Virus record (IMG/VR): IMGVR_UViG_3300028840_004626
Coordinates: 30,549 to 94,548 of that record
DNA: 64,000 nucleotides
Reading direction: 5' to 3' (one strand)
DNA from: a virus
This document shows positions 26,027 to 35,067 of the stretch, piece by piece (position 1 is the stretch's first letter; each line of letters begins with the position of its first letter). Under the pieces are notes generated by a model, which made no database searches, was not told the origin of the DNA, and saw only the letters and a program-made list of their open reading frames with translations. The translations under genes were made by a program, and so were the position numbers.

Positions 26027-28083
26027 TGGCAAGTAATTATCTGGATAAATTTCGCAGCACACTGCCCGTTACACAGGGCAACCAATTGCTCAAGCGCCTT
26101 CTGGCCAAGAGAGACTCGGGCGAGATACGTACTGTCGACGAGTTTAAGGCTCGCTTGCGAGAATTGACTGCTGAGCTTCTCGAAAAGAGAATTAAGCCTA
26201 CTTTTAAGTTATTCGAGGCAGTAGCAGGAGAAGACATTAGCTCCGAGCAATACAACGAGATGCTTGAGCGCATTCACGATGATCTTGAGGCCGCATTTTC
26301 TGAAGCTGACAATATTGATGAAATTGTCTCAGCACATCGCAACCTTATTGATGATGTGGCATTGAAAGCAATTGAATTTGGGGTCAACGAACTAGAATCT
26401 AGAATTAATCTTTACGAATTTCTCAATCGCAGCGGAGATGGATTTGACAGCGCCCTTTTCAACACCTTTAGGGAATCTGAAACATTTGCTTTATCCCGGT
26501 CTTCTGATGATGCCACTCTAGTCTATATTGATCCTCGTGCTACCGAAAGCATTGGTCCAACCGAAGAGGCGTTAATTGATCTGGTGGGAGAACGATTGAC
26601 CATGGGAACCTCTTCAGCTGCTTATGTATCTGTGCGAGAAGCCGAGTGGCTTTTCAATCGCAACAGTGTTCAGAGTGAGCTGGATGTGAGGTTTGATGGG
26701 TCCGACGTTAATAATATTATTGATGGTACAAGCAACACATACTGGGTTGTACCAGTATTAAGTAGCACCATTCGTACGGGGGGTATGCCCATGGAGGTTG
26801 CCCTCAAGACTAATGCGTCTCAGGATATCAACTTTATTGATATTGAGCCTGCCACTGAATTTCCTATGTATCTGGCACAGATTGATTATTTAGATAGCAA
26901 TTATACGAGACAAACAGTTAGTAGTGACCTGATAACCTTGTCTGGGCCCACGCGAGTTAACTTTGAGCGCATTACCACTAAAACACTTATCTTGCGTTTT
27001 CGACAAGATAACTATAAAGAGGTACAGTTTAAACCAAAGCTTGGCACTTCTAATTTCCATCGGGCAGTTTTGAGCAAAAACAATTTCACGGTGGATATGG
27101 AATCGGTAAGTGACGATTTGTACGAGATGTTATCGTCTGATTTCATGCTGAGCGACATCATGAATGTGCCCACCAACACCAATACGGTACAGAAGTATTT
27201 TGAATACGTATTGGGATTTGATAACATTCGACCAGGATTTAATAGGTATAACAATAGGGCGATCTTCGTGAGCGTCAAAAAAGAAGTAGATTATCCTGGA
27301 CAGTTTGGACTGCGTGTAGACGAGCAGAGGCCCGTACAAGTCGGAGGGTCAACCTCCGTTACTATCGCAGATCATTCTTATCCATCCCGTTCGACAGACG
27401 AAGACAATCGTTTTTACCATAGCGTGCCAGAGTATTGGTTGACTCTTAAATTTTATAGTGATGATGATTATCTTATTGCCACTGATACTGTCCCTATCCT
27501 CCCCATTGGGGCTAAACGGATATATCACGAGCAACTAATCTTTACACATAAAAGCGCACCAACCGAACTCAATCCAAATCAGGGTTCGTTACGTTTTTAT
27601 TGTGACGAAGATTCATCGGATGTAAGGGTTTATCGAAATAACACACTTCTAACTTATGGCGACACTGAGCAGTGGAGATTTGTTCCTGCTACAGGAGCAG
27701 ATGCTAACAGTGATCTGACACTGGAAGTTGCTGCAGGTGGTAGCAGAATGAAGAGAGGCATTTGGATTGTGGGCGGTGTACGCCCACTGGATATTTATAC
27801 TGTGAGCTATACCCCTAAAACATCTAATACGCGGATATTGCCCGCCGACAGTACATTATTTGATCTTGTAGATCTTGTTGGGGATCAGTCTATTCGGATG
27901 ATTAGAGACAACTTAATCACGGTTGACGGTGTTCGCAAATCGCAGGCAGTGGCTAGGGCAGATGTTTATTTAAGTATTCTAATGAGACTTAACTCGGCCA
28001 ATGATAACTTTTCTACTATCATTGAGGAATATATGTTATTGACTGGATCGCGAAATCTAGAAAAGTTTGTGAGTGATGTCTAA
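26026..28083 (+). CDS. Tail protein with helical N-terminus and discoidin-like domain (1 of 3)
   Basis: A 685-aa protein, ATG 26026, overlapping the previous stop by one base. Residues about 1-135 are charged and helical (VDEFKARLRELTAELLEKRI), consistent with a coiled coil. Residues about 220-335 have the layout of an F5/8-type (discoidin) galactose-binding-like domain: VNNIIDGTSNTYWVVPV, a middle strand region, and the closing TKTLILRFRQDNY. In these domains 'D-x-x-x-x-x-x-W' and the final strand are typical. The C-terminal 300 residues are beta-rich followed by a helical tail. The same layout occurs in the next two genes. A surface sugar-binding role is a reasonable inference. Confidence 0.5.
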   Translation: MASNYLDKFRSTLPVTQGNQLLKRLLAKRDSGEIRTVDEFKARLRELTAELLEKRIKPTFKLFEAVAGEDISSEQYNEMLERIHDDLEAAFSEADNIDEIVSAHRNLIDDVALKAIEFGVNELESRINLYEFLNRSGDGFDSALFNTFRESETFALSRSSDDATLVYIDPRATESIGPTEEALIDLVGERLTMGTSSAAYVSVREAEWLFNRNSVQSELDVRFDGSDVNNIIDGTSNTYWVVPVLSSTIRTGGMPMEVALKTNASQDINFIDIEPATEFPMYLAQIDYLDSNYTRQTVSSDLITLSGPTRVNFERITTKTLILRFRQDNYKEVQFKPKLGTSNFHRAVLSKNNFTVDMESVSDDLYEMLSSDFMLSDIMNVPTNTNTVQKYFEYVLGFDNIRPGFNRYNNRAIFVSVKKEVDYPGQFGLRVDEQRPVQVGGSTSVTIADHSYPSRSTDEDNRFYHSVPEYWLTLKFYSDDDYLIATDTVPILPIGAKRIYHEQLIFTHKSAPTELNPNQGSLRFYCDEDSSDVRVYRNNTLLTYGDTEQWRFVPATGADANSDLTLEVAAGGSRMKRGIWIVGGVRPLDIYTVSYTPKTSNTRILPADSTLFDLVDLVGDQSIRMIRDNLITVDGVRKSQAVARADVYLSILMRLNSANDNFSTIIEEYMLLTGSRNLEKFVSDV

Positions 28084-31000
28084 TGAATAAGGAACGCACT
28101 GAAGTTAAAAGCCGTATGTTGCGCAATAAGTTGGGCACTTTAGCGACTCGACTGCAACAGGCTGCTGATCCTAAGGGCGCAAATCCAGACTATCAAACGC
28201 TTGAAAAAATTATTGCTCAATCCGTAAAGATTTTGAGTGATTTTTATAAGAGACTGTCTGAGCCAATTCATAAGCCTAACGAGATTAAGGCTGATACTTT
28301 ACCTGATCCAGATGACTATAATGACAATTTTCAGGCTATCGCCGATGACCTTGAAGTCGTTTTCGCAGAGTTTGAGAACCTAGAGAGTCTTGTATTGGGC
28401 AACTTTAATTATATTGTATCGCGGCTCAATCGATTGAATCGCAAGCTGAAATCTACTTACTCTTCGCTTGGTGACTTTATTCTATATGCCGATTTGCCGC
28501 TCAAAGACGCATTCTATTTTCAGGACTCATTTACCAATCTGGCGCGAGTGGAAACCAACTCTCCACTGCTCAATGGAGAGCAATGCGAGATTAACCAGGT
28601 TGAAGGTATCGCAACGCTACCAGTTGATAGGGAGTCACAAGAAGTTATTTCTGTAACAGAACTGCCTGTTATCAATTCTAACAGCAATGGCGTGAATGGT
28701 AACAACCAAGAGGCGGGTGCAGCTACAAACTCGGATATTTCAACCATTACCGATAATAATGCGGATACCTGGTTTGAATACGAACGGGTTGTCGCTGTAG
28801 ATGATGGAGTAACTCTTGTACTGGATTTCACCATCAATCTGGGTGATATAAAGGTGATTAATTTTGTCCGCATTAATCCCAATAATTTTGGTACAAAAAC
28901 CCAGGTTAAAATTGTCAATATTGATACGTCGTCAAATGGTAATGACTTCATAAGCATTAAAGACGACATTCCCATTGCTGACTTTGTAGTGGAAGACGAA
29001 GAGAATGTTTTTACGTTGGCCCCTAGCACATCTAAGTACGCAGGACAGGGACTATATACTTTTACTGCGCGCGAAGCTAAATATATTCGTTTTACCTTAG
29101 AACAGCAGACCCCTTATACCATCGTTACTTCGGCTGGTTTAACGAAGTCTAGGTACGCTATTGGTATTCGAGATGTCGAGGTTGCTGCTTTGCCATACAA
29201 AACCAAGGCTGAATTGATTTCTACAGAATATCTCGCATATGATGATATCCGGAAAGTAGCGCTGCTAAGCAATCAGAATCCTGATGCGGCCACCACATCT
29301 GCACTAGTATCTATTGACCATTATGTGTCTCCAGACAATGGTATTACTTGGCATCAGATCCGACCACTTGTGTCTGGGGGACTAATAGCGGTAGATCAGA
29401 CTGTGCCCGAGGTGTTAGATTTTAATGGGGTGGGAGAGAATTCTATCGAGACTACTAATCCGGTTTATACCTTGCGCTACAAAGCTGTCATGGAGAGGTA
29501 TACTGAAGCCTTTGTAGATGATGCCTCTGAATTGGCCCAGCGGATTCAGGACGGCACAGAACTTCACTCGGTGCCTGGCTCCACTCCATTTGAACTTACA
29601 CTACAGCAACGTCCCATTACTGGCACAATTAAATTGATTGATCCTAATATGGGAAGTCGTGGCAAGGATGATATTCGCTATAAGATTGCAAAAGGAACAG
29701 GTTCGCAGCTTCGCATTGTGCTATCTGCATTTAAGCCGTTAGTCAAAGATAAGTCTAAGGTGTTATCTGGCGGCAAGTATTATATTCAAGAGAGTGACCC
29801 TCAAACCATTTATATCAATGGTATTGCGTGGAGTCGCGGAGCTTTATCGGGTGCTAGCACCAAAAACTACAAACTTAATTTTGAAGAGGGAACCCTTGAG
29901 TTTGGCGATGGAACTAATGGCAAGGCGGTACCCAATGATTCATTGATCGAAATGTCTTTATCAGAGGAGAGGGTTTTTCCTGGACGTGGCGAGGGGCATT
30001 ATGCGACCCTGCAATATCCTACGGCAAGAGACCAGAAGCGCGTTGCCTTGCGTGTACGCCATCCAGAAAAAACAGTTACCAAAGTTCTCAATAAGGGTGC
30101 AACCCGCAACCTGCTTGATGCAGACATTGTTTCTGGTAGCGCCCTACGTTTTAGCTCTAGTGCTGCTGCCACTAGTTTTGTGACCGAGATTGATTTTGAT
30201 AATTGGGATGAAGATAGCCAGTCAGATGGGGACTGGTCTGTAGATAGGACCAATGGGGTGCTTTACAATAAGTTGCGCACAAGCGAACAGGAGGATATGA
30301 CTGTCACATATACCTATTATCCCTCTACCGTGCTAACAGAGAACCAGTGGTCGTTTGCAGAGGGGACCGAGGGAAGCAATGTCATTTCGATATCTGCGGA
30401 TGCTTTCCAGACCTTTACAGCATCCACTATGGATGTTCCAAAAAATGCGAAGTACTTTAATCTTGCGCATATGGCTATTGTTAAAGGAACGATTGAGTTT
30501 AAGAATTCTATTACAGGCAATGTTCCAGCGACCCTGTCTCAGGAGGTCGAGTTTGTTGATGGTCGAACAGAATTGCTAGGGGCCATCTCGACAACCGAAG
30601 AACTGTCCCCCATTACATCAGTGGGGTTTCATAGCATTCCTTTTCGCATGAAGGTAATCGATAATACTAGTTATGCGGTCACTTTTTCCAATACGACTAT
30701 TTTCTCACAAGAGGTTGTGGGAGAACCTTCATCTCCTGGCGAATATCGTGTGCGCCGTGATTATGGGCTCAAGGGTTCTGTGGAAGTATATGTGGGACAA
30801 ACCTATGAGGATCCGGGAGAAATTAACTATTACTATCGAGACTACCAAATCAATCGGGCTGGGCGATATTCAGTCAACTACGAAACTGGAGAGGTTTATT
30901 GCGTTGAACGTCCTGGCATTAATGTTACAGTGGATTATGAGTACACCGACTATCGCGTCAAGTATGATATAGCGCGCCTGGTGAATGCTGATGACTGGGA

Positions 31001-31223
31001 TCATGACAATGATACCAACAAGATTACGATTAAAGATCGGGAAATCATGAAGAATTTAGCTGTGCGGCAGACTGGTGCCGAGGGGGCAGCTAAGAGATAT
31101 TATCAGGTTTCTTACCAGTATATCGAGGAGCCGAGAGATAATGTAACTAATCTGGAGCCATATTTTACTCCGGTTCTCAAGGACTATGCACTCAAGGTTG
31201 TGACTAAGAGCAGGTTAATTTAA
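28083..31223 (+). CDS. Tail protein with helical N-terminus and discoidin-like domain (2 of 3)
   Basis: A 1046-aa protein, ATG 28083, overlapping the previous stop by one base. Residues about 1-140 are helical (LEKIIAQSVKILSDFYKRL, then FENLESLVLGNFNYIVSRL). Residues about 215-345 match the discoidin-like layout (STITDNNADTWFEYE, IKVINFVRINPNNFG, AREAKYIRFTLEQQ). Further domains follow, including two copies of the short beta module near residues 720 (WSVDRTNGVLYNK) and 930 (YSVNYETGEVYCVE). It is the longest of the three paralogue-like proteins and may form the longest arm. Function is inferred from domain make-up; it could equally be a purely structural spacer. Confidence 0.5.
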   Translation: MNKERTEVKSRMLRNKLGTLATRLQQAADPKGANPDYQTLEKIIAQSVKILSDFYKRLSEPIHKPNEIKADTLPDPDDYNDNFQAIADDLEVVFAEFENLESLVLGNFNYIVSRLNRLNRKLKSTYSSLGDFILYADLPLKDAFYFQDSFTNLARVETNSPLLNGEQCEINQVEGIATLPVDRESQEVISVTELPVINSNSNGVNGNNQEAGAATNSDISTITDNNADTWFEYERVVAVDDGVTLVLDFTINLGDIKVINFVRINPNNFGTKTQVKIVNIDTSSNGNDFISIKDDIPIADFVVEDEENVFTLAPSTSKYAGQGLYTFTAREAKYIRFTLEQQTPYTIVTSAGLTKSRYAIGIRDVEVAALPYKTKAELISTEYLAYDDIRKVALLSNQNPDAATTSALVSIDHYVSPDNGITWHQIRPLVSGGLIAVDQTVPEVLDFNGVGENSIETTNPVYTLRYKAVMERYTEAFVDDASELAQRIQDGTELHSVPGSTPFELTLQQRPITGTIKLIDPNMGSRGKDDIRYKIAKGTGSQLRIVLSAFKPLVKDKSKVLSGGKYYIQESDPQTIYINGIAWSRGALSGASTKNYKLNFEEGTLEFGDGTNGKAVPNDSLIEMSLSEERVFPGRGEGHYATLQYPTARDQKRVALRVRHPEKTVTKVLNKGATRNLLDADIVSGSALRFSSSAAATSFVTEIDFDNWDEDSQSDGDWSVDRTNGVLYNKLRTSEQEDMTVTYTYYPSTVLTENQWSFAEGTEGSNVISISADAFQTFTASTMDVPKNAKYFNLAHMAIVKGTIEFKNSITGNVPATLSQEVEFVDGRTELLGAISTTEELSPITSVGFHSIPFRMKVIDNTSYAVTFSNTTIFSQEVVGEPSSPGEYRVRRDYGLKGSVEVYVGQTYEDPGEINYYYRDYQINRAGRYSVNYETGEVYCVERPGINVTVDYEYTDYRVKYDIARLVNADDWDHDNDTNKITIKDREIMKNLAVRQTGAEGAAKRYYQVSYQYIEEPRDNVTNLEPYFTPVLKDYALKVVTKSRLI

Positions 31224-33415
31224 TGTCGATTTATAATACCTACGCAGAAATTATTACTGAAGATATTATCCGGCAGCTACTGGAAGACGGCACTGCGCCC
31301 TCTGTAGGCGAAATAGCCGACCAGCTCGACACCTTTCTGGAAGATAATGATATTTCTCAGCCCCTATTTAACAATAATAGCTACAATGTGGCCTGGAATG
31401 AAAATGCTAGTGCTCTAAAGTGGAACAATTGCAATGAAGCTATCAATAAAGATATAAGAGTGTTGTATAAACATCTCATTAGCACCACTGATCAAAGCAT
31501 CCAGGACTTTGATAGATGGCGTATTGGTGCCCGGCTATTAGAGGGTCGCCTCGATGATCTCCAGGAACGCCTGACGTCATTGCTATTGATTGCCCAGGAC
31601 ACTGCTGGGTACTTTAACTTTATGCAGGACAACTTTGTTAATACAAGCAAGGTGGACCTATCGGCCACTACGGCATATGTCAATATCGATAAGGGCATTG
31701 TAACCCTGGGTACTTCTAGTACTGGAGCTACACGTATTGACACCTCTGATATTCCAGCAGAAGATATTGAATTTACAGTTTTGAGTCGCAATGAGCGGAT
31801 CACGGAGGTTCCAGCCAAACAATCCAATATCGAGAATGTTCTAAGCGATGTTACCAATTTCTGGCAGACCACCGTGTTTGCCCGCAGACCCCAGGCCGTT
31901 ACTGCTGAGCTTAAAATCAATCTTCCTAGTGCACAAAGTCTATCGCGCATTGACATAGATTTGCATCAATCAAATCAAAATAGCTCAATGCAGATTACGC
32001 CAATGTTGTCTACCGATAATTACAATTTTTCGCAGCTGGCCACCAATACCTTTACCCGGTCAGTTATGGATAAAACTACATTTTATTTCACTCCAACCTC
32101 AGCACAGTATGTCAAGCTGATCTTGACTAAGACGGGCTACGATACCTTCGAGGATAGCCAGTATGGATATGAGTTTGGTTTCGATGAAATTGCGTTATAT
32201 AATGAGGGGTTTGCTGCCAATACTGACTCTCAGGTTGTATCTGAAGCACTGTCTGTTACGGGCAATGATGGACAGCCAGAGGAATTTAGTAAGCTTGTTT
32301 TAGAGGTGTGCGAGGATGTGCCCGAGGACACCACTATTGATTACTCTGTGGCTGTTTTCAACAGCGCTACAACCGCAGTGAGCGATCTAACTTTTGTGCC
32401 AATCGATCCGCTAGACCGTTCGCAGACCAGCAAGCCAACCGTGTTGGACTTTGGCGACATTTCATCTGTAACCGTGTCTGGTATTCAGCTATCGTACAAT
32501 ACGACAGCGACCAGTGGTGTATTTTCCAATCCGGCACAAGATTATATCTATGTTCCATCTGTACAAGGAACCACTATTGCGACATCTAGCGGAACTGCTT
32601 CTGCGGTAAGATATACTTTCTCTGCCAGTAATGAACGTATTCTAGATCACACATTATCTTCGGGGATTAATATTGCCCAGGGCACCCTCGAGGTCTGGAG
32701 AAATGTAAATCGCAAGGGATATGACGATACCAAGGTGAGGGGTTATCAGAACGGCTGGGGCTTTGAGGATCCTTATTACAAAACAACGATTTACGCAGAA
32801 AACAAGTCTGGCGTGGACATTGATTTCGGGAGCAACCCTGTTATTATTGATGGAGCTGCTGTTACTGGAAAAGTTAATATTGCAGCTGGTCGCCATACAG
32901 TTATGGTGCATAAAGACAACTGGAGGGCCATCAACAGGAGTGCCGTGGTTGGTAATGGATTATCAGGACTAAAAGACAACGATCCTCTATATCCTTACAA
33001 CCATCGTTATCTTATTGAAGGATTTGCTTATCCCGGAAACTGGCCCACCGCCGAAGAAAAAGTTTATCAAGGGTTTGATATTGTTGCAGAATTCTTCATG
33101 AGCGAGGTTAGTCCATTTGATATGGCCAATAATGTAGCTTCAGATAACTATAGTGTTTATGCCATAGATCAGGACGCAGAAGATGCGACAGCCACATTAG
33201 TTGGGGTTGTAACCCAGACGGGAAAAGAGCCGTCTAGGGTTTTTGTTATGAAAGTTAATGAGAATAATTCCGATTTTATTAATGAGGAATTCTTGATAAA
33301 ATTTAAAGCAGCCAATTCGCTTTCCAAATATGTAAGACTGAAAGCGGTTTTGAGCACAGAAGATACAGCAGTGGCACCATCATTAGACAGTTATAGAATC
33401 AAAATAAGTAGCTAG
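31223..33415 (+). CDS. Tail protein with helical N-terminus and discoidin-like domain (3 of 3)
   Basis: A 730-aa protein, ATG 31223, overlapping the previous stop by one base (TTTAATG). Residues about 1-130 are helical. Residues about 205-335 fit a discoidin-like domain (ENVLSDVTNFWQTTVF, LSRIDIDLHQSNQNSS, SAQYVKLILTKTG). After a Thr/Ser-rich stretch there is a distinct beta region near 490-620 with many aromatic residues, and a C-terminal strand pair ends SLDSYRIKISS. The three consecutive genes share order of parts but are strongly diverged, so the duplication is probably old or the layout was assembled by module exchange. Confidence 0.5.
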   Translation: MSIYNTYAEIITEDIIRQLLEDGTAPSVGEIADQLDTFLEDNDISQPLFNNNSYNVAWNENASALKWNNCNEAINKDIRVLYKHLISTTDQSIQDFDRWRIGARLLEGRLDDLQERLTSLLLIAQDTAGYFNFMQDNFVNTSKVDLSATTAYVNIDKGIVTLGTSSTGATRIDTSDIPAEDIEFTVLSRNERITEVPAKQSNIENVLSDVTNFWQTTVFARRPQAVTAELKINLPSAQSLSRIDIDLHQSNQNSSMQITPMLSTDNYNFSQLATNTFTRSVMDKTTFYFTPTSAQYVKLILTKTGYDTFEDSQYGYEFGFDEIALYNEGFAANTDSQVVSEALSVTGNDGQPEEFSKLVLEVCEDVPEDTTIDYSVAVFNSATTAVSDLTFVPIDPLDRSQTSKPTVLDFGDISSVTVSGIQLSYNTTATSGVFSNPAQDYIYVPSVQGTTIATSSGTASAVRYTFSASNERILDHTLSSGINIAQGTLEVWRNVNRKGYDDTKVRGYQNGWGFEDPYYKTTIYAENKSGVDIDFGSNPVIIDGAAVTGKVNIAAGRHTVMVHKDNWRAINRSAVVGNGLSGLKDNDPLYPYNHRYLIEGFAYPGNWPTAEEKVYQGFDIVAEFFMSEVSPFDMANNVASDNYSVYAIDQDAEDATATLVGVVTQTGKEPSRVFVMKVNENNSDFINEEFLIKFKAANSLSKYVRLKAVLSTEDTAVAPSLDSYRIKISS

Positions 33416-33429
33416 CGAGGAGGAGCACC

Positions 33430-35052
33430 TTGGCTAATGACAGGCTAAATAACTTCAGTTTTTCGTTTACGGTACGAAATGCTCCCAAGAGTGGCCCCAC
33501 ATCGTCTGATGCATGGAATGATAGCTTTACTGAATTGTCTAATGATTTGGCGGCTATTGCTTCTGAGTGGAACAATAAACTGGTCACAATCATTGGGGGT
33601 TTGCCAAGAGGCGTACAGGATACAGCGGTTAATGTATTCGTAAACGGTCTTGACGGGAAGAATATGTGGGTAGATCAAGCGATCACCTCGACTTCCGATG
33701 AGACGAATTACTACAATAGTGGAAAAGATCGACCCAATACAGTTAAAGAACAGTTTGACCATATCTATACGACAATCTCCAATGAAATTGAAAGCTTAGA
33801 AGATACGATTGCATCTTCGGCAAGTGGCCTTACCACTGACCAGAAAAACCGTATTGGCGCGAATATCTTTGATCCAACTGCAACCTCCAGCTCCTCCAGC
33901 CTTGATGGCAAATCAGAGAATAACAGACTAAATATTGTTCAGGTTGCCAACGATCTCTACGGCGATGATGTTCAACTAAATAATAATGGTATTGCCATAT
34001 TGACTAATTCGGTCAAGACTATGGTAGATGCCCTTCTTCAAATTCATAATGGTGCCTGGGATAATGATGCGGTAGTTAGTCACGTCGGAGCACTTACCGG
34101 AACGCAGAACGACATTTCGTCATCGCATCCTGGCGATGACACCTTCGTTGGCGTGTGTGTGGACCTAGAGAATGACCTCAACCGAATTCGTCAGGAAATT
34201 CGCGAATTAAGAGGAACAGGGGGATGGCAGACAGGCAATACGGCGCTCTATGTTGGCGGGGCCGATTCTCTGGAAGACTTACTGGTTAGCACTCAGGGAT
34301 CTGCTGCTAAGTCGGCGACAAATCCTTGGGGCTATGATTATACTGACGTAGACGGGGTTTCAACACGCTTTGATGCCGTTCGTGATTTTACGGGTCAGAC
34401 TACACATCTAGACGCATCTCCCAGTTATTCTAGTAACAACTATGTGACCGATGCGACATCTCTGGAAACTGCTATTGGTGCTCTTGATGCAGGGGCTGCG
34501 GCAGCTGTAGCTAGCAACGCGGCCGATATTGCCGAGAACGCTACATGGATTGCAACCCATTCTGGAAACTTGTATGGGACTGTTTATCCTCAGCTGGCAG
34601 CATTAGAAACCTTTGTGGGGCAGGATAGCAATACTGATTCGACACCAGACTACAGCAGCAACAATTATGTAGTAGATGGAGAATCTCTCGAAGATGCTAT
34701 TGGTCGACTAGATGACGCCCTGGCTACAGTATCGGGCTCGTTTACAACGGCGTTTACTAGTTTGACAGATACCCCATCAGACTATTCGGGTAAATCTGGG
34801 CAGTATGCCAGAGTTAATACGGCTGAGACTGGATTGGAATTTGGATATGTGACGCTATCGGGCAATGTAACATTATCTGGAAATGTTACAGTAGAAACGC
34901 TCACAAGCCATTCACATATTGTAACCAACACGGGCTATATGATGGTGGAAAGTAGTGGCTATGGGCTTGTATTGCAGGCCCCGGATTCAACATATTACAT
35001 GGTCCAAGTAACGAACGGTGGAGCGCTGACCACAACAGCGTTTGTACCTTAA
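33430..35052 (+). CDS. Tail fibre protein with internal 34-residue repeat and shared C-terminal tag
   Basis: A 540-aa protein, TTG 33430, with a strong GAGGAGG ribosome site. The N-terminus (NNFSFSFTVRNAPKSGPT) may attach to the baseplate. A helical part (residues about 110-130) is followed by Ala/Ser-rich segments typical of trimeric fibres. Two ungapped 34-residue repeats lie at residues 320-353 and 395-428 around the core YSSNNYV-D--SLE-AIG-LD. The C-terminus (SGYGLVLQAPDSTYYMVQV, then GALTTT) matches the ends of the next two proteins and a known style of phage fibre end, 'GLVLxxxDGxxxxxxVxxxGxL'. The likely role is a fibre that joins or precedes the tailspikes. Confidence 0.6.
   Translation: MANDRLNNFSFSFTVRNAPKSGPTSSDAWNDSFTELSNDLAAIASEWNNKLVTIIGGLPRGVQDTAVNVFVNGLDGKNMWVDQAITSTSDETNYYNSGKDRPNTVKEQFDHIYTTISNEIESLEDTIASSASGLTTDQKNRIGANIFDPTATSSSSSLDGKSENNRLNIVQVANDLYGDDVQLNNNGIAILTNSVKTMVDALLQIHNGAWDNDAVVSHVGALTGTQNDISSSHPGDDTFVGVCVDLENDLNRIRQEIRELRGTGGWQTGNTALYVGGADSLEDLLVSTQGSAAKSATNPWGYDYTDVDGVSTRFDAVRDFTGQTTHLDASPSYSSNNYVTDATSLETAIGALDAGAAAAVASNAADIAENATWIATHSGNLYGTVYPQLAALETFVGQDSNTDSTPDYSSNNYVVDGESLEDAIGRLDDALATVSGSFTTAFTSLTDTPSDYSGKSGQYARVNTAETGLEFGYVTLSGNVTLSGNVTVETLTSHSHIVTNTGYMMVESSGYGLVLQAPDSTYYMVQVTNGGALTTTAFVP
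34387..34488 (+). repeat. Internal 34-residue repeat, copy 1
   Basis: Codons 320-353 of the 540-aa fibre protein. By eye, 21 of 34 residues are identical to the second copy at 34612-34713, with no gap. The conserved core is YSSNNYV-D--SLE-AIG-LD. The two copies are separated by 41 codons containing an Ala-rich helical stretch, so the unit plus spacer is probably a repeated shaft segment. Confidence 0.7.
34612..34713 (+). repeat. Internal 34-residue repeat, copy 2
   Basis: Codons 395-428 of the 540-aa fibre protein, the partner of the repeat at 34387-34488. Start and end align without gaps. DNA identity is lower than protein identity, so the duplication is not recent. Confidence 0.7.
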
Positions 35053-35067
35053 GCAGGAGTTGAGTCA

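Noticed and set aside
28520-29029. Open frame of 169 codons on the - strand
   Set aside because: It is a mirror of a Ser/Thr/Asn/Asp-rich coding stretch; the Ser/Leu-rich antisense product is what such codons give by chance.
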